Assembly: GCF_010994375.1 (NCBI RefSeq)
Contig: NZ_WHMA01000011.1
Location: 1 to 64,000, forward strand
Length of the DNA: 64,000 nucleotides
From: Halomonas sp. NO4
Lineage (GTDB): Bacteria > Pseudomonadota > Gammaproteobacteria > Pseudomonadales > Halomonadaceae
Direction: 5' to 3'
The translations under genes were made by a program, and so were the position numbers. Under the pieces are notes generated by a model. That model saw only the letters and a program-made list of their open reading frames with translations. It was not told the origin of the DNA and ran no database searches. This document shows, one piece after another, positions 27,237-36,614 of the stretch (position 1 is the first letter of the stretch; each line of letters starts with the position of its first letter).

Positions 27237-28088
27237 ATGACTTCCCTGCAAAGCACGACTCCCAAGGTGGCTGTCAATTCGCCCGAGCCCGAGGTCGGTC
27301 AACCGGTCACGCGCAATGAACAGGCCTGCCACGACCTGAGTATCCGCGTGCGCGACCTTAGCCTGTGGTACGGCGAGACCCAGGCGCTCAAGAGCCTCAG
27401 TATCGACATCTTCCAGAAGAACGTCACCGCCTTGATCGGCCCCTCCGGGTGCGGCAAGTCGACCTTCCTGCGCTGCCTCAATCGCATGAACGACCTGATT
27501 CCCGGCGTGACGATCCGCGGCCTCGTCGAGATGGACGGTTTCGACGTCAACGCCGTGAAAATGGACGAGGTCGCCTTGCGCCGCCGCGTGGGGATGGTGT
27601 TCCAGAAGCCCAATCCCTTTCCCAAGTCGATCTACGAAAACGTTGCCTATGCCCCGCGCATGCACGACCTGGTGAGCCGCAAGGCCGATCAGGACGAGCT
27701 GGTGGAAAAGGCGCTGCGTGATGCCGGCCTGTGGGAGGAGGTGAAGGACAAGCTGCACCAGCCCGGCACCTCGCTCTCCGGCGGCCAGCAGCAGCGCCTG
27801 TGCATTGCCCGGGCCATCGCCGTGCAGCCCGATGTCATCCTGATGGACGAGCCCACCTCGGCCCTGGACCCCATCTCCACGGCGACCATCGAGGATCTGA
27901 TGGACAAGCTCAAGCAGCAGTTCACCATCATCACGGTGACCCACAACATGCAGCAGGCGGCGCGGGTGGCCGACTACACGGCGTTTTTCCACCTCGGCGA
28001 GATCATCGAGTACAACGACACCCAGATGATGTTCTCGAGCCCCGCGACCAAGAAGGCAGAGGACTACATCACCGGCCGCTACGGCTGA
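27237..28088 (+). CDS. pstB: Phosphate ABC transporter ATP-binding protein PstB
   Basis: ATPase of the Pst importer, 283 residues. Walker A is GPSGCGKST, the signature is [15 protein letters not shown], Walker B is [13 protein letters not shown] and the switch His is in [10 protein letters not shown]. An N-terminal extension of about 35 residues precedes the ABC fold. The usual phoU does not follow: the operon ends at a terminator and the next gene is a chemoreceptor. Confidence 0.96.
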   Translation: MTSLQSTTPKVAVNSPEPEVGQPVTRNEQACHDLSIRVRDLSLWYGETQALKSLSIDIFQKNVTALIGPSGCGKSTFLRCLNRMNDLIPGVTIRGLVEMDGFDVNAVKMDEVALRRRVGMVFQKPNPFPKSIYENVAYAPRMHDLVSRKADQDELVEKALRDAGLWEEVKDKLHQPGTSLSGGQQQRLCIARAIAVQPDVILMDEPTSALDPISTATIEDLMDKLKQQFTIITVTHNMQQAARVADYTAFFHLGEIIEYNDTQMMFSSPATKKAEDYITGRYG

Positions 28089-28117
28089 GCGTCTCACGCC
28101 AGCGACTCTTCAGGCAC

Positions 28118-28150
28118 GGCGGCGGGTCTTCCGCCGCCGCGCTTTCTTTT
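28118..28150 (+). terminator. Rho-independent terminator of pstSCAB
   Basis: Stem ggcggcgg (28118-28125) with ccgccgcc (28131-28138), loop gtctt, followed by the T-rich gcgctttctttt. Confidence 0.8.
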
Positions 28151-28203
28151 GTTCGGACTGCCAACGCCGCATGTCCACGGTGACACCGTATCGTCATCTT
28201 GTC

Positions 28204-28232
28204 CCGCTAATGTAGCGAAACCTACATAGCGG
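28204..28232. promoter_or_regulatory. Inverted repeat in chemoreceptor leader
   Basis: CCGCTAATGTAG and CTACATAGCGG form an 11-bp inverted repeat with one bulged A and a 6-base centre, ending 15 bases before the chemoreceptor start. It may be a repressor site or an RNA hairpin affecting translation. I cannot name a regulator. Confidence 0.5.
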
Positions 28233-28247
28233 AACAGAGATCCCCCC

Positions 28248-29927
28248 ATGAAACGGCTCGACAACATGACCGTCAGGACGAGCTGGACCCTCGTACTGGT
28301 GGCCTTCAGCACCCTGATTCTGGCCATCGGCGGACTGGGGCTCGCCGCCAATCAGGTGGGGCGCGAGGCCTTTGCCACGCTGAACGAGACCAACGTGCGC
28401 CAGGAGCGTGACCTCAATGCGGCCTACAATGCCCTGCTGCGCGCACGCGTCGAAATGGATCGTGCTGCCGAACTGCTGCGTACCCCTTCCTTCGACCGTC
28501 CGGGTCCGGTCATCGAATCGGCAGAGGCGCTGCTGGACGATGCCAGCCGGGCGTTCCAGCGCTTTCTCGAGGCGCCTCACGAGCGCGATCAGCAGGCGCT
28601 GGTCGAGACGCTGGAAGAGCACTTTCGCTCGCTGCACGACAACAACCTGCGCTTGCAACTGGGGTTGCTGCAGGACGCCGACGTCACCGGCTATCTTTCC
28701 GGACAGTCGCGAGTGACGCAGAGCAGCGAGCGCTTCATCGAGACCATCGACGCTTTTTTCGACCGTAACCAGCTGCTGGGCCAGCACCTCGCCGAGCGTT
28801 TCGGACGGACCTCGGACTGGTTGAACGGGGGCGTGGTCGGCACTCTGCTGGCGGCGCTGGCGCTGATCGCCGTCGTGGTGTGGGGCGTGCGCGTCAACGT
28901 GCTGAAGCCCTTACGGCGCATCGTCGAGCACTTCCAGCGAATCGCCGCCGGCGATCTGGCGACGCCGGTGGAGCGGCGCGGCAACAATGAGATCGGCCAG
29001 CTGTTCGCTGAGCTGGCTACCATGCAGCGCTCGCTCACCGACACCGTCGGCCGTGTACTGGCGAGCAGCGAGCGGGTCCATCATGGCAGCCTGGCCCTGG
29101 CGGAAGGCAACCAGTCATTGGCGAGCCAGACCCAACAGCAGGCGTCGGCCCTGGAGCAGACGGCATCGAGCCTCGAGGAGCTGACCGCCACCGTGGCGCA
29201 AAATGCCGAACACGCCCAGGGCGTCAGTCGCTCGGCGGATGATGCGTCCGCCAAGGCGCGGGAGGGGGATGCGGTGATCCAGCAGTTCCTGACCACCATG
29301 GAGGCGATCCATGGCCACTCCGACGAGATTCAGTCCATTATCGGCCTGATCGAGAGCATCGCCTTCCAGACCAATATTCTGGCCCTGAACGCCTCGGTGG
29401 AAGCCGCCCGCGCCGGCGACCAGGGCCGTGGTTTCGCCGTGGTGGCCACGGAGGTGCGCGACCTGGCCACGCGCAGTGCCAGTGCGGCCAAGGAGATCCG
29501 CAGCCGCATCCAGGCCTCGAGCCAGAGTATCGAACAAGGCAATGCGCTCTCTCGTGAAGCGGCCGAGCACACTCGGGCGATTCTTGTCGCCATAGAACGG
29601 GTCAGTGTGCTGATGGGCGAGATATCCCGGGCCTCCAGCGAGCAGCGACACGGCATCGAGCAGGTCAACCAGGCGATGCTACAGATGGAAACCACTACCC
29701 AGGACAGCGCACGCCTGGTGGAAGGCGCGGCCGGCAATGCGGCGGCACTCGCCGACGAAGCGCAGCGCATGCATGACTATGCGCGGCGTTTCTCGCTGAC
29801 GGCCGCTGAGAATGGGGATGAGGTGGCGGCGATGCCGGCCGGCGCCGATATGTCACGCTGGCTGGAGATGGCGCTCCGGGATCCGGAGTCGCGCGCGACG
29901 CAAGGCGATACGCTGGCGGCCTGTTGA
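28248..29927 (+). CDS. Methyl-accepting chemotaxis protein
   Basis: Transmembrane chemoreceptor, 559 residues. The first transmembrane helix is near 12-35, followed by a periplasmic four-helix-bundle type sensor (about 36-190). The second helix lies near 193-215, then HAMP (about 215-270) and the cytoplasmic signalling domain, whose hairpin tip contains [32 protein letters not shown]. The C-terminus ends GDTLAAC, so there is no NWETF-type tether for CheR/CheB. The ligand is unknown; placement after pst hints at phosphate taxis, but a terminator separates them. Confidence 0.92.
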   Translation: MKRLDNMTVRTSWTLVLVAFSTLILAIGGLGLAANQVGREAFATLNETNVRQERDLNAAYNALLRARVEMDRAAELLRTPSFDRPGPVIESAEALLDDASRAFQRFLEAPHERDQQALVETLEEHFRSLHDNNLRLQLGLLQDADVTGYLSGQSRVTQSSERFIETIDAFFDRNQLLGQHLAERFGRTSDWLNGGVVGTLLAALALIAVVVWGVRVNVLKPLRRIVEHFQRIAAGDLATPVERRGNNEIGQLFAELATMQRSLTDTVGRVLASSERVHHGSLALAEGNQSLASQTQQQASALEQTASSLEELTATVAQNAEHAQGVSRSADDASAKAREGDAVIQQFLTTMEAIHGHSDEIQSIIGLIESIAFQTNILALNASVEAARAGDQGRGFAVVATEVRDLATRSASAAKEIRSRIQASSQSIEQGNALSREAAEHTRAILVAIERVSVLMGEISRASSEQRHGIEQVNQAMLQMETTTQDSARLVEGAAGNAAALADEAQRMHDYARRFSLTAAENGDEVAAMPAGADMSRWLEMALRDPESRATQGDTLAAC

Positions 29928-30004
29928 GGGCGAAGCTACCGTTGCAAGCGGTGTGGCTGGTGCCAGTGTCATGGGACGGTCATGTTAGTGTGCTTGGATA
30001 GTTT

Positions 30005-30024
30005 ATATATGGAATTTCATATAT
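30005..30024. promoter_or_regulatory. ArsR-type operator before the GAPDH-arsJ-arsR operon
   Basis: ATATATG-GAATTT-CATATAT, a near-perfect 20-bp palindrome. It follows a -35-like TTGGAT (29994-29999) and lies 56 bases before the operon's first start codon. The same 7-6-7 design occurs before acr3. Confidence 0.75.
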
Positions 30025-30080
30025 TATGACGCCAGCGCAATTACACTTGGCACAGCGCCGCACTTTCCAGGAGATCATTC

Positions 30081-31112
30081 ATGACCTTGCGCATCGGCAT
30101 CAACGGTTTCGGTCGCATGGGGCGACTGACGTTTCGCAGCTTGTGGCCCCATGTCCAGCGGGGCGACGTCGAGGTGGTGCGCATCAACGACCCGGGCGGC
30201 GATGCTGCAACCTTCGTCCACTTGCTGGAGTTCGACTCCGTTCACGGCCAGTGGGCGCCGGGGCAGGGCATTCAGGCCGACGGCGAGGCCCTCGTGGTCG
30301 ACGGCAAGTCCATCGCCTTCAGCGCCAACCGCGGCTTCGGCGACAGCGACTGGTCGGGCTGCGATGTGGTGATCGAAGCCTCGGGCACGGTCAAGAAGAG
30401 CACGCAGCTTGCCCCCTACTTCGACCAGGGCGTGGCCCGCATGGTGGTGACGGCGCCGCTCAAGGACGGCGACGTGCTCAACGTGGTGATGGGCGTCAAT
30501 GACGACAAGTACGATCCCGAGGTGCACCGCATCGTCACCGCGGCGAGTTGCACTACCAACTGCCTGGCGCCGGCGGTGAAGGTGATTCACGAGACCTTCG
30601 GCATTCGCCACGGCTCCATGACCACGGTGCACGACATCACCAATACCCAGACGATCCTCGACGCCCCGCACAAGGATCTCCGCCGGGCCCGGGCCTGCGG
30701 CATGAGCCTGATCCCCACCACCACCGGCTCGGCCAAGGCGATCACGGCGATCTTCCCGGAGCTCACCGGCAAGCTCAACGGCCACGCCGTGCGCGTGCCG
30801 CTGGCCAACGCTTCGCTCACCGACATGGTCTTCGAACTGGAGCGCGAGGTCACCGTGGAGGAGGTCAATGCGGCGCTCGAGGCCGCCGCCGAGGGCGAAC
30901 TCGCCGGCATCCTGGGCTATGAGGAGCGCCCGTTGGTCTCCATCGACTACCGCACCGATCCGCGCAGCTCGATCATCGATGCGCTCTCGACCATGGTGGT
31001 GAACGGCACCCAGCTCAAGCTCTACGCCTGGTACGACAACGAGTGGGGCTACGCCAACCGTACCGCCGAGCTGGCCCTGAAGGTGGGACGTGGACAGGTG
31101 GGCAATGCCTGA
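30081..31112 (+). CDS. Glyceraldehyde-3-phosphate dehydrogenase, ArsJ-associated
   Basis: NAD-dependent GAPDH, 343 residues, with the nucleotide-binding N-terminus ([12 protein letters not shown]) and catalytic C157 in SCTTNC. In ars operons such an enzyme uses arsenate in place of phosphate to form 1-arseno-3-phosphoglycerate, which ArsJ exports; this is established for the GAPDH-ArsJ pair. Its overlap with arsJ (eight bases) and the ArsR-type operator upstream support that role rather than a glycolytic one. It starts after AGGAG. Confidence 0.92.
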   Translation: MTLRIGINGFGRMGRLTFRSLWPHVQRGDVEVVRINDPGGDAATFVHLLEFDSVHGQWAPGQGIQADGEALVVDGKSIAFSANRGFGDSDWSGCDVVIEASGTVKKSTQLAPYFDQGVARMVVTAPLKDGDVLNVVMGVNDDKYDPEVHRIVTAASCTTNCLAPAVKVIHETFGIRHGSMTTVHDITNTQTILDAPHKDLRRARACGMSLIPTTTGSAKAITAIFPELTGKLNGHAVRVPLANASLTDMVFELEREVTVEEVNAALEAAAEGELAGILGYEERPLVSIDYRTDPRSSIIDALSTMVVNGTQLKLYAWYDNEWGYANRTAELALKVGRGQVGNA

Positions 31113-32337
31113 CGCAAGACTTGCAAGTCGACTGAAGGCGCTGCCTTTCGAGGTTCGCCAGTACCTGCTGATCACCGGCAACTACTGGGCCTTCACCCTC
31201 ACCGATGGCGCCCTGCGCATGCTGGTGGTGCTTCATTTCCACCAGCTGGGCTACAGCCCATTGGAAGTGGCCATGCTGTTCCTCTTTTACGAGGCCTTCG
31301 GGGTGGTCACCAACCTGGTGGGGGGCTGGCTGGGCGCGCGCCTGGGGCTCAATCGCACCATGAACGTGGGCCTCGGCCTGCAGATCGTGGCGCTGGCGAT
31401 GCTGATGGTGCCCGCGGCGGCGTTGACCGTGCCCTGGGTGATGGCGGCCCAGGCGCTCTCGGGGATCGCCAAGGACCTCAACAAGATGAGCGCCAAGAGC
31501 GCGGTCAAGGTGCTGGTGCCCAAGGAGAGCGCCAGTGCGCAGAGCGCGCTCTACCGCTGGGTGGCGATCCTTACCGGCTCGAAGAACGCACTGAAGGGCG
31601 CGGGCTTCTTCCTCGGCGGGCTGCTGCTCACGCTGATCGGCTTCCGCGGTGCCGTCATCGCCATGGCGGTGATGCTCGCTGGCGTGCTGGCGCTGTCGCT
31701 GGTCCGTCTCAAGGCCGACCTGGGGCGCCAGAAGCACAAGCCCAAGTTCTCCGAGGCGTTCTCCAAGTCGCGGGCGGTCAACGTGCTCTCGGCGGCCAGG
31801 CTGTGCCTGTTCGCGGCGCGCGACGTCTGGTTCGTGGTGGCCCTGCCGGTGTTCCTCTACGACCAGCACGGCTGGAGCCACTGGACGGTAGGGGGTCTGC
31901 TGGCCATCTGGGTGATCGGCTACGGCGGCGTGCAGACCCAGGCACCGCGCCTGACCGGCCTGATCCACGGCGGCGCGCGCGCCGTCACGGTGTTCTGGGC
32001 GCTGGCCCTGGCCGGCCTGCCGGCACTGCTCGCGTTGTTGCCGCTGGAAGCGGTGGGCTGGTTGGTGGCGGGGCTGCTGGCCTTCGGCGTGCTCTTCGCC
32101 ATCAACTCGAGCTGGCACAGCTATCTGATCGTGCACTTTGCCCGCGCCGACGGTGTCTCCATGGACGTGGGCTTCTACTACATGGCCAACGCCATGGGGC
32201 GACTCGCCGGCACGGTGCTCTCGGGTTGGCTCTACCAGTTCTACGGGCTCGCCGCCTGCCTGTGGGTCTCGGCGGCCCTGGTGGCGGCCAGCGCGGCGAT
32301 GGCCCTGGCCCTGCCCCGGCAGGCAGCCGCCCATTGA
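31105..32337 (+). CDS. arsJ: Organoarsenical efflux MFS transporter ArsJ
   Basis: MFS permease for 1-arseno-3-phosphoglycerate, 410 residues from the ATG at 31105 ([28 protein letters not shown]); the frame opens 15 bases earlier inside the GAPDH gene. About 12 transmembrane helices are visible. The blocks [31 protein letters not shown] and the central Lys/Arg loop are typical of ArsJ. It is coupled to GAPDH by overlap and followed by arsR, so the operon gives a reductase-independent route of arsenate resistance. Confidence 0.93.
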   Translation: MPDARLASRLKALPFEVRQYLLITGNYWAFTLTDGALRMLVVLHFHQLGYSPLEVAMLFLFYEAFGVVTNLVGGWLGARLGLNRTMNVGLGLQIVALAMLMVPAAALTVPWVMAAQALSGIAKDLNKMSAKSAVKVLVPKESASAQSALYRWVAILTGSKNALKGAGFFLGGLLLTLIGFRGAVIAMAVMLAGVLALSLVRLKADLGRQKHKPKFSEAFSKSRAVNVLSAARLCLFAARDVWFVVALPVFLYDQHGWSHWTVGGLLAIWVIGYGGVQTQAPRLTGLIHGGARAVTVFWALALAGLPALLALLPLEAVGWLVAGLLAFGVLFAINSSWHSYLIVHFARADGVSMDVGFYYMANAMGRLAGTVLSGWLYQFYGLAACLWVSAALVAASAAMALALPRQAAAH

Positions 32338-32415
32338 GGTGTCCTTGGCCCTGGCTTCGCGCCCGGGGCCGGGTGACGTAGAATCGCCGCTGAACCCTTC
32401 CTGGAATGGCCCCTC

Positions 32416-32766
32416 ATGCCGCTGGACTCTATCCGCCTTTTCAAGTGCCTGGCCGATGACACCCGCCTGATGCTGATGCTGCTGATTCTGCGCGAGGGCG
32501 AACTCTGCGTGTGCGAGATGACCCACGCCCTCGAGGAGTCGCAACCCAAGGTATCGCGGCACCTGGCGCAGCTGCGCAACTGCGGCCTGCTCAACGACAG
32601 CCGCGAGGGGCAGTGGGTCCATTACGCGCTCGCCCCGGCGTTGCCCGAGTGGGTGGGGCCCATTCTCGAATCGGCGGCCAAGGCGGAGGCGTCACGCCTT
32701 GCTGCGTTGCAGACTCGGCTGGCGGCCATGGGCAATCGGCCGGAGCGTCGCGCGGCGCTCTGCTGA
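32416..32766 (+). CDS. arsR: Arsenic-responsive repressor ArsR
   Basis: Winged-helix repressor of the SmtB/ArsR family, 116 residues. The As(III) site is ELCVCEM with C31 and C33, next to the DNA-binding helix (SQPKVSRHLAQLRNCGLL). It should repress the operon from the ATATATG-N6-CATATAT boxes seen at 30005 and 35188. Its stop is six bases from that of the convergent MFS gene. Confidence 0.94.
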   Translation: MPLDSIRLFKCLADDTRLMLMLLILREGELCVCEMTHALEESQPKVSRHLAQLRNCGLLNDSREGQWVHYALAPALPEWVGPILESAAKAEASRLAALQTRLAAMGNRPERRAALC

Positions 32767-32772
32767 GCCTCC

Positions 32773-34023
32773 TTACTCGTCGGGCGTGGGTTTTCCCGGA
32801 GCGTCCGATTGGGCGGGGATGGCTGGGCTGGTTCGTGCGGCAGGAATCGTCGAGCCAGCCAGGCCGCGCATCACCCAGAGCCCGAGCACAGGCCCCGGCA
32901 GCAGCCACCATACCACCCAGGCGCCCTGCAGCGACCACAGCGCGGTGGTGAGAGAAATGGCCGGAATGGTCAGGGCGAAGCCCACGGCGTTCATTACCGC
33001 CAGGGTGGAGCCCACCCGTTCCCGCGGGGCACTGGCGGCTGCCAGCGCCGAGAACTGCGGTGAATCGGCGATGACGGTCAGGCCCCAGAGGATCAGCAGT
33101 CCCAGCAGCAGGCCGGGCGGCAGCCAGGGAAGGAGCGGGTAGGCCAAGCAGATCAGCCCCGAGATGGCCAGGGCGCGACGCGCCACCCACAGGCTGCCCA
33201 GGCGGCGGCTGAGCTGACCGCCACCCACACAGCCGACCAGCCCCAGGGCGATGACGCCGAACGACAGCCAGGGAATCCACGCCTCCGGGGCGCCGAGCCG
33301 CGCCACTTCCCGGGCGACTAGGAAGGGGGTGAGCGTCCAGAAGGCGTAGAGCTCCCAGCAGTGGCCGAAGTAGCCGCCCGCCACGGCGCGAAAGCGCGCC
33401 TCGCGCAGGGCCGCCAGGCCGTCGAGCAGCCGCGCCTTGCCGCTCGACGCCGGCAGGTGCGGGCCGTCGCCCAGGGCCAGGATTGCCGCGCCGCCAACCA
33501 ACGCCAGAGCGGAAGCGCCGAGCAGTGGCCACTCCCACGGCATGCCCAGAGTGGTGCCGCGTAGCAAGTGGGGCAGGGCGGTACCCAGGGTCAGCATGCC
33601 GACGAGCCAGGCGAGCGCGGCGCCGGAGTGCCTGGGGGTCCAGCCGATGACGAGCTTCATGCCCAGCGGGTATATGCCGGCGAGACACAACCCGGTCAGA
33701 AAACGCAGCGACAGCGCCAGGGGGAACTGTGCGGCCACCAGCACGAACCCGGCATTGGTGAGGGCCCCGGCCAGGCAGGCGATGGCGAAGATGCGGCTGG
33801 CGCGGAAGCGGTCGGCCAGGCCGGTGGTGGCGATGGTTAAGGTGCCGAGAATGAAGCCCGCTTGCACACTGAGCGTGAGGCGGCCGAGATCTGCCTCGGA
33901 AAAGCCCAGGTCGCGCGACAGCGCCAGACCCACGCCGTTGACGGAGAACCACAGCGAGGTTCCGCAAAGTTGGGCGAGCACGATGACGGCAAGCGGGTGG
34001 CGTTGCCAGAGGGTGTTGTTCAT
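32773..34023 (-). CDS. MFS transporter in the arsenic island
   Basis: 416-residue transporter with about 12 transmembrane helices, from the ATG at 34023, after GAGAGGA. The motif-A-like region is TGLADRFRASRI, and the N-terminus is AVIVLAQLCGTSLWFSVNGVGLALSRDLGF. The substrate is not recognisable. It lies 53 bases downstream of acr3 on the same strand, so it should be co-expressed under arsenic control. MFS arsenical exporters such as ArsK are known, but I do not claim that identity. A general metabolite exporter is also possible. Confidence 0.75.
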   Translation of the reverse strand: MNNTLWQRHPLAVIVLAQLCGTSLWFSVNGVGLALSRDLGFSEADLGRLTLSVQAGFILGTLTIATTGLADRFRASRIFAIACLAGALTNAGFVLVAAQFPLALSLRFLTGLCLAGIYPLGMKLVIGWTPRHSGAALAWLVGMLTLGTALPHLLRGTTLGMPWEWPLLGASALALVGGAAILALGDGPHLPASSGKARLLDGLAALREARFRAVAGGYFGHCWELYAFWTLTPFLVAREVARLGAPEAWIPWLSFGVIALGLVGCVGGGQLSRRLGSLWVARRALAISGLICLAYPLLPWLPPGLLLGLLILWGLTVIADSPQFSALAAASAPRERVGSTLAVMNAVGFALTIPAISLTTALWSLQGAWVVWWLLPGPVLGLWVMRGLAGSTIPAARTSPAIPAQSDAPGKPTPDE

Positions 34024-34076
34024 CGCGTCATCCTCTCCCCGCGAGCCCGGCGAGGCAAGCGCCACCCTGGCAGGCG

Positions 34077-35159
34077 TCAGCCGGCCGGGGCGGCTCCAGG
34101 AAAGTGCTCCCGGGTGCTGTTGGCGATGCGCACCAGGGCGAGCATCAGCGGTACCTCCACCAGCACGCCCACCACGGTGGCCAGCGCCGCACCGGACTGC
34201 AGCCCGAACAGGGCGATGGCGGCGGCCACGGCCAGCTCGAAGAAGTTGCTGGCGCCGATCATGGCGCCGGGGGCAGCGACGTTGTGGGGCACCTTCCACG
34301 CCTTGGCCCAGCCGTAGGCGATGAAGAAGATCAAAAAGGTCTGAATGATCAGCGGGATGGCGATCAGCACGATGTGCAGTGGCGCCTCGAGGATCACCTC
34401 GCCCTGGAAGGCGAACAGCAGCACCAGCGTCACGATCAACCCAATCGGAGTCACCGGGCCAATACGCTTCATAAAGACGTCGTCGTACCACTCGATGCCG
34501 CGGCGGGCGATCAGCGTCCGTCGGGTCAGGTAGCCGGCCGTGAGCGGGATGACGATGTAGAGCACTACCGACAGCGCCACCGTGTCCCAGGGCACCTGGA
34601 TGTTGGAGACGCCGAGCAGGAAGACCACGATGGGCGCGAAGGCGAACAGCATGATCAGGTCGTTGAGCGAGACCTGCACCAGGGTGTAGGCGGCGTCGCC
34701 GCGGGTCAGGGTGCTCCACACGAAGACCATGGCGGTGCAGGGCGCCGCGCCGAGCAGGATGGCGCCGGCGAGATACTGGCTGGCCAGCGGCTCCGGAATG
34801 AAGGGCCGGAACACCACCATCAGGAAGAACCAGGCGATGGCGAACATGGTGAAGGGCTTGATCAGCCAGTTCACCGTGGTGGTGATGACCAATCCCTTGG
34901 GCTGGCGGCGCACACCGAGCACGGCGGAGAAGTCGATCTGCGCCATCATCGGGAAGATCATCGCCCAGATCAGGATGGCTACCGGGATCGACACCTGAGC
35001 GTACTCGAAGCGCGACAGGGTCTCGGGAATCATCGGTGCAAACTGGCCCAGCAGCACCCCGGCGACGATGGCCAGGGCCACCCACAGGGAGAGAAAGCGT
35101 TCGAAGAGGCCCATGCCATCGACGGTGCTGGGGGCCTGCGTGTCCTGGTGTGCGGTCAT
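34077..35159 (-). CDS. acr3: Arsenite efflux transporter ACR3
   Basis: Secondary As(III) exporter of the ACR3 (BASS-like) family, 360 residues from the ATG at 35159, six bases after AAGGAG; the upstream ATG at 35174 is less likely. Ten hydrophobic segments are seen. The conserved [16 protein letters not shown] holds the essential Cys, and the Asn/Glu region [15 protein letters not shown] is present. No arsenate reductase gene is in the window, so reduction of arsenate depends on an enzyme elsewhere. Confidence 0.94.
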   Translation of the reverse strand: MTAHQDTQAPSTVDGMGLFERFLSLWVALAIVAGVLLGQFAPMIPETLSRFEYAQVSIPVAILIWAMIFPMMAQIDFSAVLGVRRQPKGLVITTTVNWLIKPFTMFAIAWFFLMVVFRPFIPEPLASQYLAGAILLGAAPCTAMVFVWSTLTRGDAAYTLVQVSLNDLIMLFAFAPIVVFLLGVSNIQVPWDTVALSVVLYIVIPLTAGYLTRRTLIARRGIEWYDDVFMKRIGPVTPIGLIVTLVLLFAFQGEVILEAPLHIVLIAIPLIIQTFLIFFIAYGWAKAWKVPHNVAAPGAMIGASNFFELAVAAAIALFGLQSGAALATVVGVLVEVPLMLALVRIANSTREHFPGAAPAG

Positions 35160-35187
35160 GCACGACTCCTTCATGGGAAAGTCGAAT

Positions 35188-35207
35188 ATATATGGAGATA
35201 CGTATAT
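35188..35207. promoter_or_regulatory. ArsR-type operator before acr3
   Basis: ATATATG-GAGATA-CGTATAT, which matches the 30005 operator except for the centre and one arm base. It lies about 29 bases upstream of the acr3 start, where it would block the promoter. Confidence 0.72.
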
Positions 35208-35361
35208 GATACGGCGAATGGGATGAAGTGACTACTGTTGGCGAGGACTGTTGGCGAGGAAAGGGCGCAGCCGTGGGGCATTCGCTCGGCCGGTGGCGAT
35301 GGCGGTTTCCCTGCCGCCCGACTTGAAGCGCAAGCGGCCAGGGCGTCAAACTGCGTTGCAT

Positions 35362-35423
35362 CAGGCGATGGCATTCCTCCCGGCCCGACGCCGAACCCTT
35401 GCGCTCGTGATCGATACTGCCTG
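35362..35423 (+). ncRNA. Fluoride riboswitch (crcB motif)
   Basis: Bases 35362-35381 read caggcgatggcattcctcc, the conserved 5' part of crcB-motif aptamers. A ccgaacc segment and a closing tgatcgatactgcctg follow; caggc pairs with gcctg (35419-35423). It lies 84 bases before crcB. A small hairpin at 35448-35461 followed by tcttt could act as expression platform. Confidence 0.85.
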
Positions 35424-35447
35424 TACAGCGTGCTTGGGGTGCGTGCC

Positions 35448-35466
35448 GAGGTGCGCGCCTCTCTTT
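35448..35466 (+). terminator. Possible riboswitch expression-platform hairpin
   Basis: gaggt (35448-35452) pairs with gcctc (35457-35461) around gcgc, one G.T pair, followed by tcttt. It is weak alone, but its position between the fluoride aptamer and crcB fits a regulated terminator. Confidence 0.4.
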
Positions 35467-35507
35467 ACGTCAAGTTCGTTGCACCACACGACAGAAGGAT
35501 GATGTCC

Positions 35508-35906
35508 ATGTGGCTATCGATGCTGGCTATCAGTGCGGGTGCCGTGCTCGGTGCGAACCTGCGCTGGGGGCTCGGCGTGTGGCTGAATGCGCTCTTTCCG
35601 GCCATTCCACCGGGAACCCTCATCGCCAACCTGCTCGGCGGCTGGGCGATCGGCGTGGCTATCGCCCTGTTCGCCCACCTGCCGCAGATAGCGCCGGAAT
35701 GGCGCCTGTTCCTGATCACCGGGTTTCTGGGGGCGCTGACGACCTTTTCCGCCTTCTCCGCGGAAATCTTCACCCAGATCCAGGCCGAGAGATGGGGCAT
35801 GGCACTGCTGGGGGTCGTCGTCCATGTGGGCGGCTCGCTGATGATGACGGGGTTGGGTATCGCGACCTTTGCGGCGATGAGAGCCTTGATAGGAGCGAGC
35901 CGATGA
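35508..35906 (+). CDS. crcB: Fluoride channel CrcB/Fluc
   Basis: Small dual-topology fluoride exporter, 132 residues from the ATG at 35508, nine bases after AAGG; two closer ATGs (35499, 35502) have no room for the ribosome site. Four transmembrane helices are seen. The conserved [17 protein letters not shown] and [15 protein letters not shown] (fluoride-lining Phe/Thr segment) are present. It is controlled by the fluoride riboswitch upstream. Confidence 0.94.
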   Translation: MWLSMLAISAGAVLGANLRWGLGVWLNALFPAIPPGTLIANLLGGWAIGVAIALFAHLPQIAPEWRLFLITGFLGALTTFSAFSAEIFTQIQAERWGMALLGVVVHVGGSLMMTGLGIATFAAMRALIGASR

Positions 35907-35993
35907 GAACGCTGCAGGACAGATGGGCCGCGGCCTGCATGGCACCGTCGTCTCGCGGTCATCGAGAGCCCGCCTTACCGGGAAGACCTCGCC

Positions 35994-36614
35994 TTGTCAC
36001 ACGCTGATCCCTTGCGCCTCGAGCGCCTGGCCATCGGCGAGTTGGCCGAGGTCGACCTGACCCTCGCACCCGGCGAGATCCTCTGCCTCTCCGGGGCGAG
36101 CGGTTCCGGCAAGAGCCGGCTGTTGCGCGCCATCGCCGACCTGGAGCCGCACGACGGCGAGGCGTGGCTGGGCGACCGGGCCCAGTCGGCCATCCCCGGC
36201 CATGCCTGGCGCCGGGCGGTGATGCTGGTGCCCGCGGAGAGCCACTGGTGGGCCGAGCGCGTGGGCGAACACTTCCACGACCCCGAGGAGGCGGACTTGC
36301 AGGCTCTGGGCTTCGAGCGCGACGTGCTTGACTGGTCGGTCGCGCGGCTCTCCTCCGGCGAGAAGCAGCGCCTGGCGCTGCTGCGGGCCGTCAGCCGTGA
36401 ACCGGCCGCGCTGCTGCTCGACGAGCCCACCGCCAACCTTGATGACGCCACGGCGCACCAGGTCGAGGCGTGGCTGGTCGCGCGGATCCGCGAGCACGGT
36501 CTGCCGGTCGTGTGGGTCGCCCACGACATCGCGCAGATCCGCCGCGTGGCGGATCGCCACTGCCGCATCAAGGGAGGGACGCTGGAAACCGAGAAGGAGG
36601 GCGCATGGACGTGA
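35994..36614 (+). CDS. fetA: ABC transporter ATP-binding protein, FetA/YbbL type
   Basis: 206-residue ATPase. Walker A is GASGSGKSR, the signature is LSSGEKQRLALLRAV and Walker B is ALLLDEPTANLD. The TTG at 35994 is the best start seen, with GGAAGA eight bases upstream; the assignment is uncertain. Together with the next gene it resembles the E. coli FetAB system linked to iron export and oxidative-stress resistance. It starts 87 bases after crcB and might share the fluoride-regulated transcript. Confidence 0.85.
   Translation: MSHADPLRLERLAIGELAEVDLTLAPGEILCLSGASGSGKSRLLRAIADLEPHDGEAWLGDRAQSAIPGHAWRRAVMLVPAESHWWAERVGEHFHDPEEADLQALGFERDVLDWSVARLSSGEKQRLALLRAVSREPAALLLDEPTANLDDATAHQVEAWLVARIREHGLPVVWVAHDIAQIRRVADRHCRIKGGTLETEKEGAWT

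Noticed and set aside
28180-28215. Second Pho box before the chemoreceptor
   Set aside because: Only one half-site (TCGTCAT) is similar; the second half does not match CTGTCAT.
34104-35231. 375-codon plus-strand frame over acr3
   Set aside because: Antisense shadow, rich in Gln, His and Asp, and crosses the acr3 operator.
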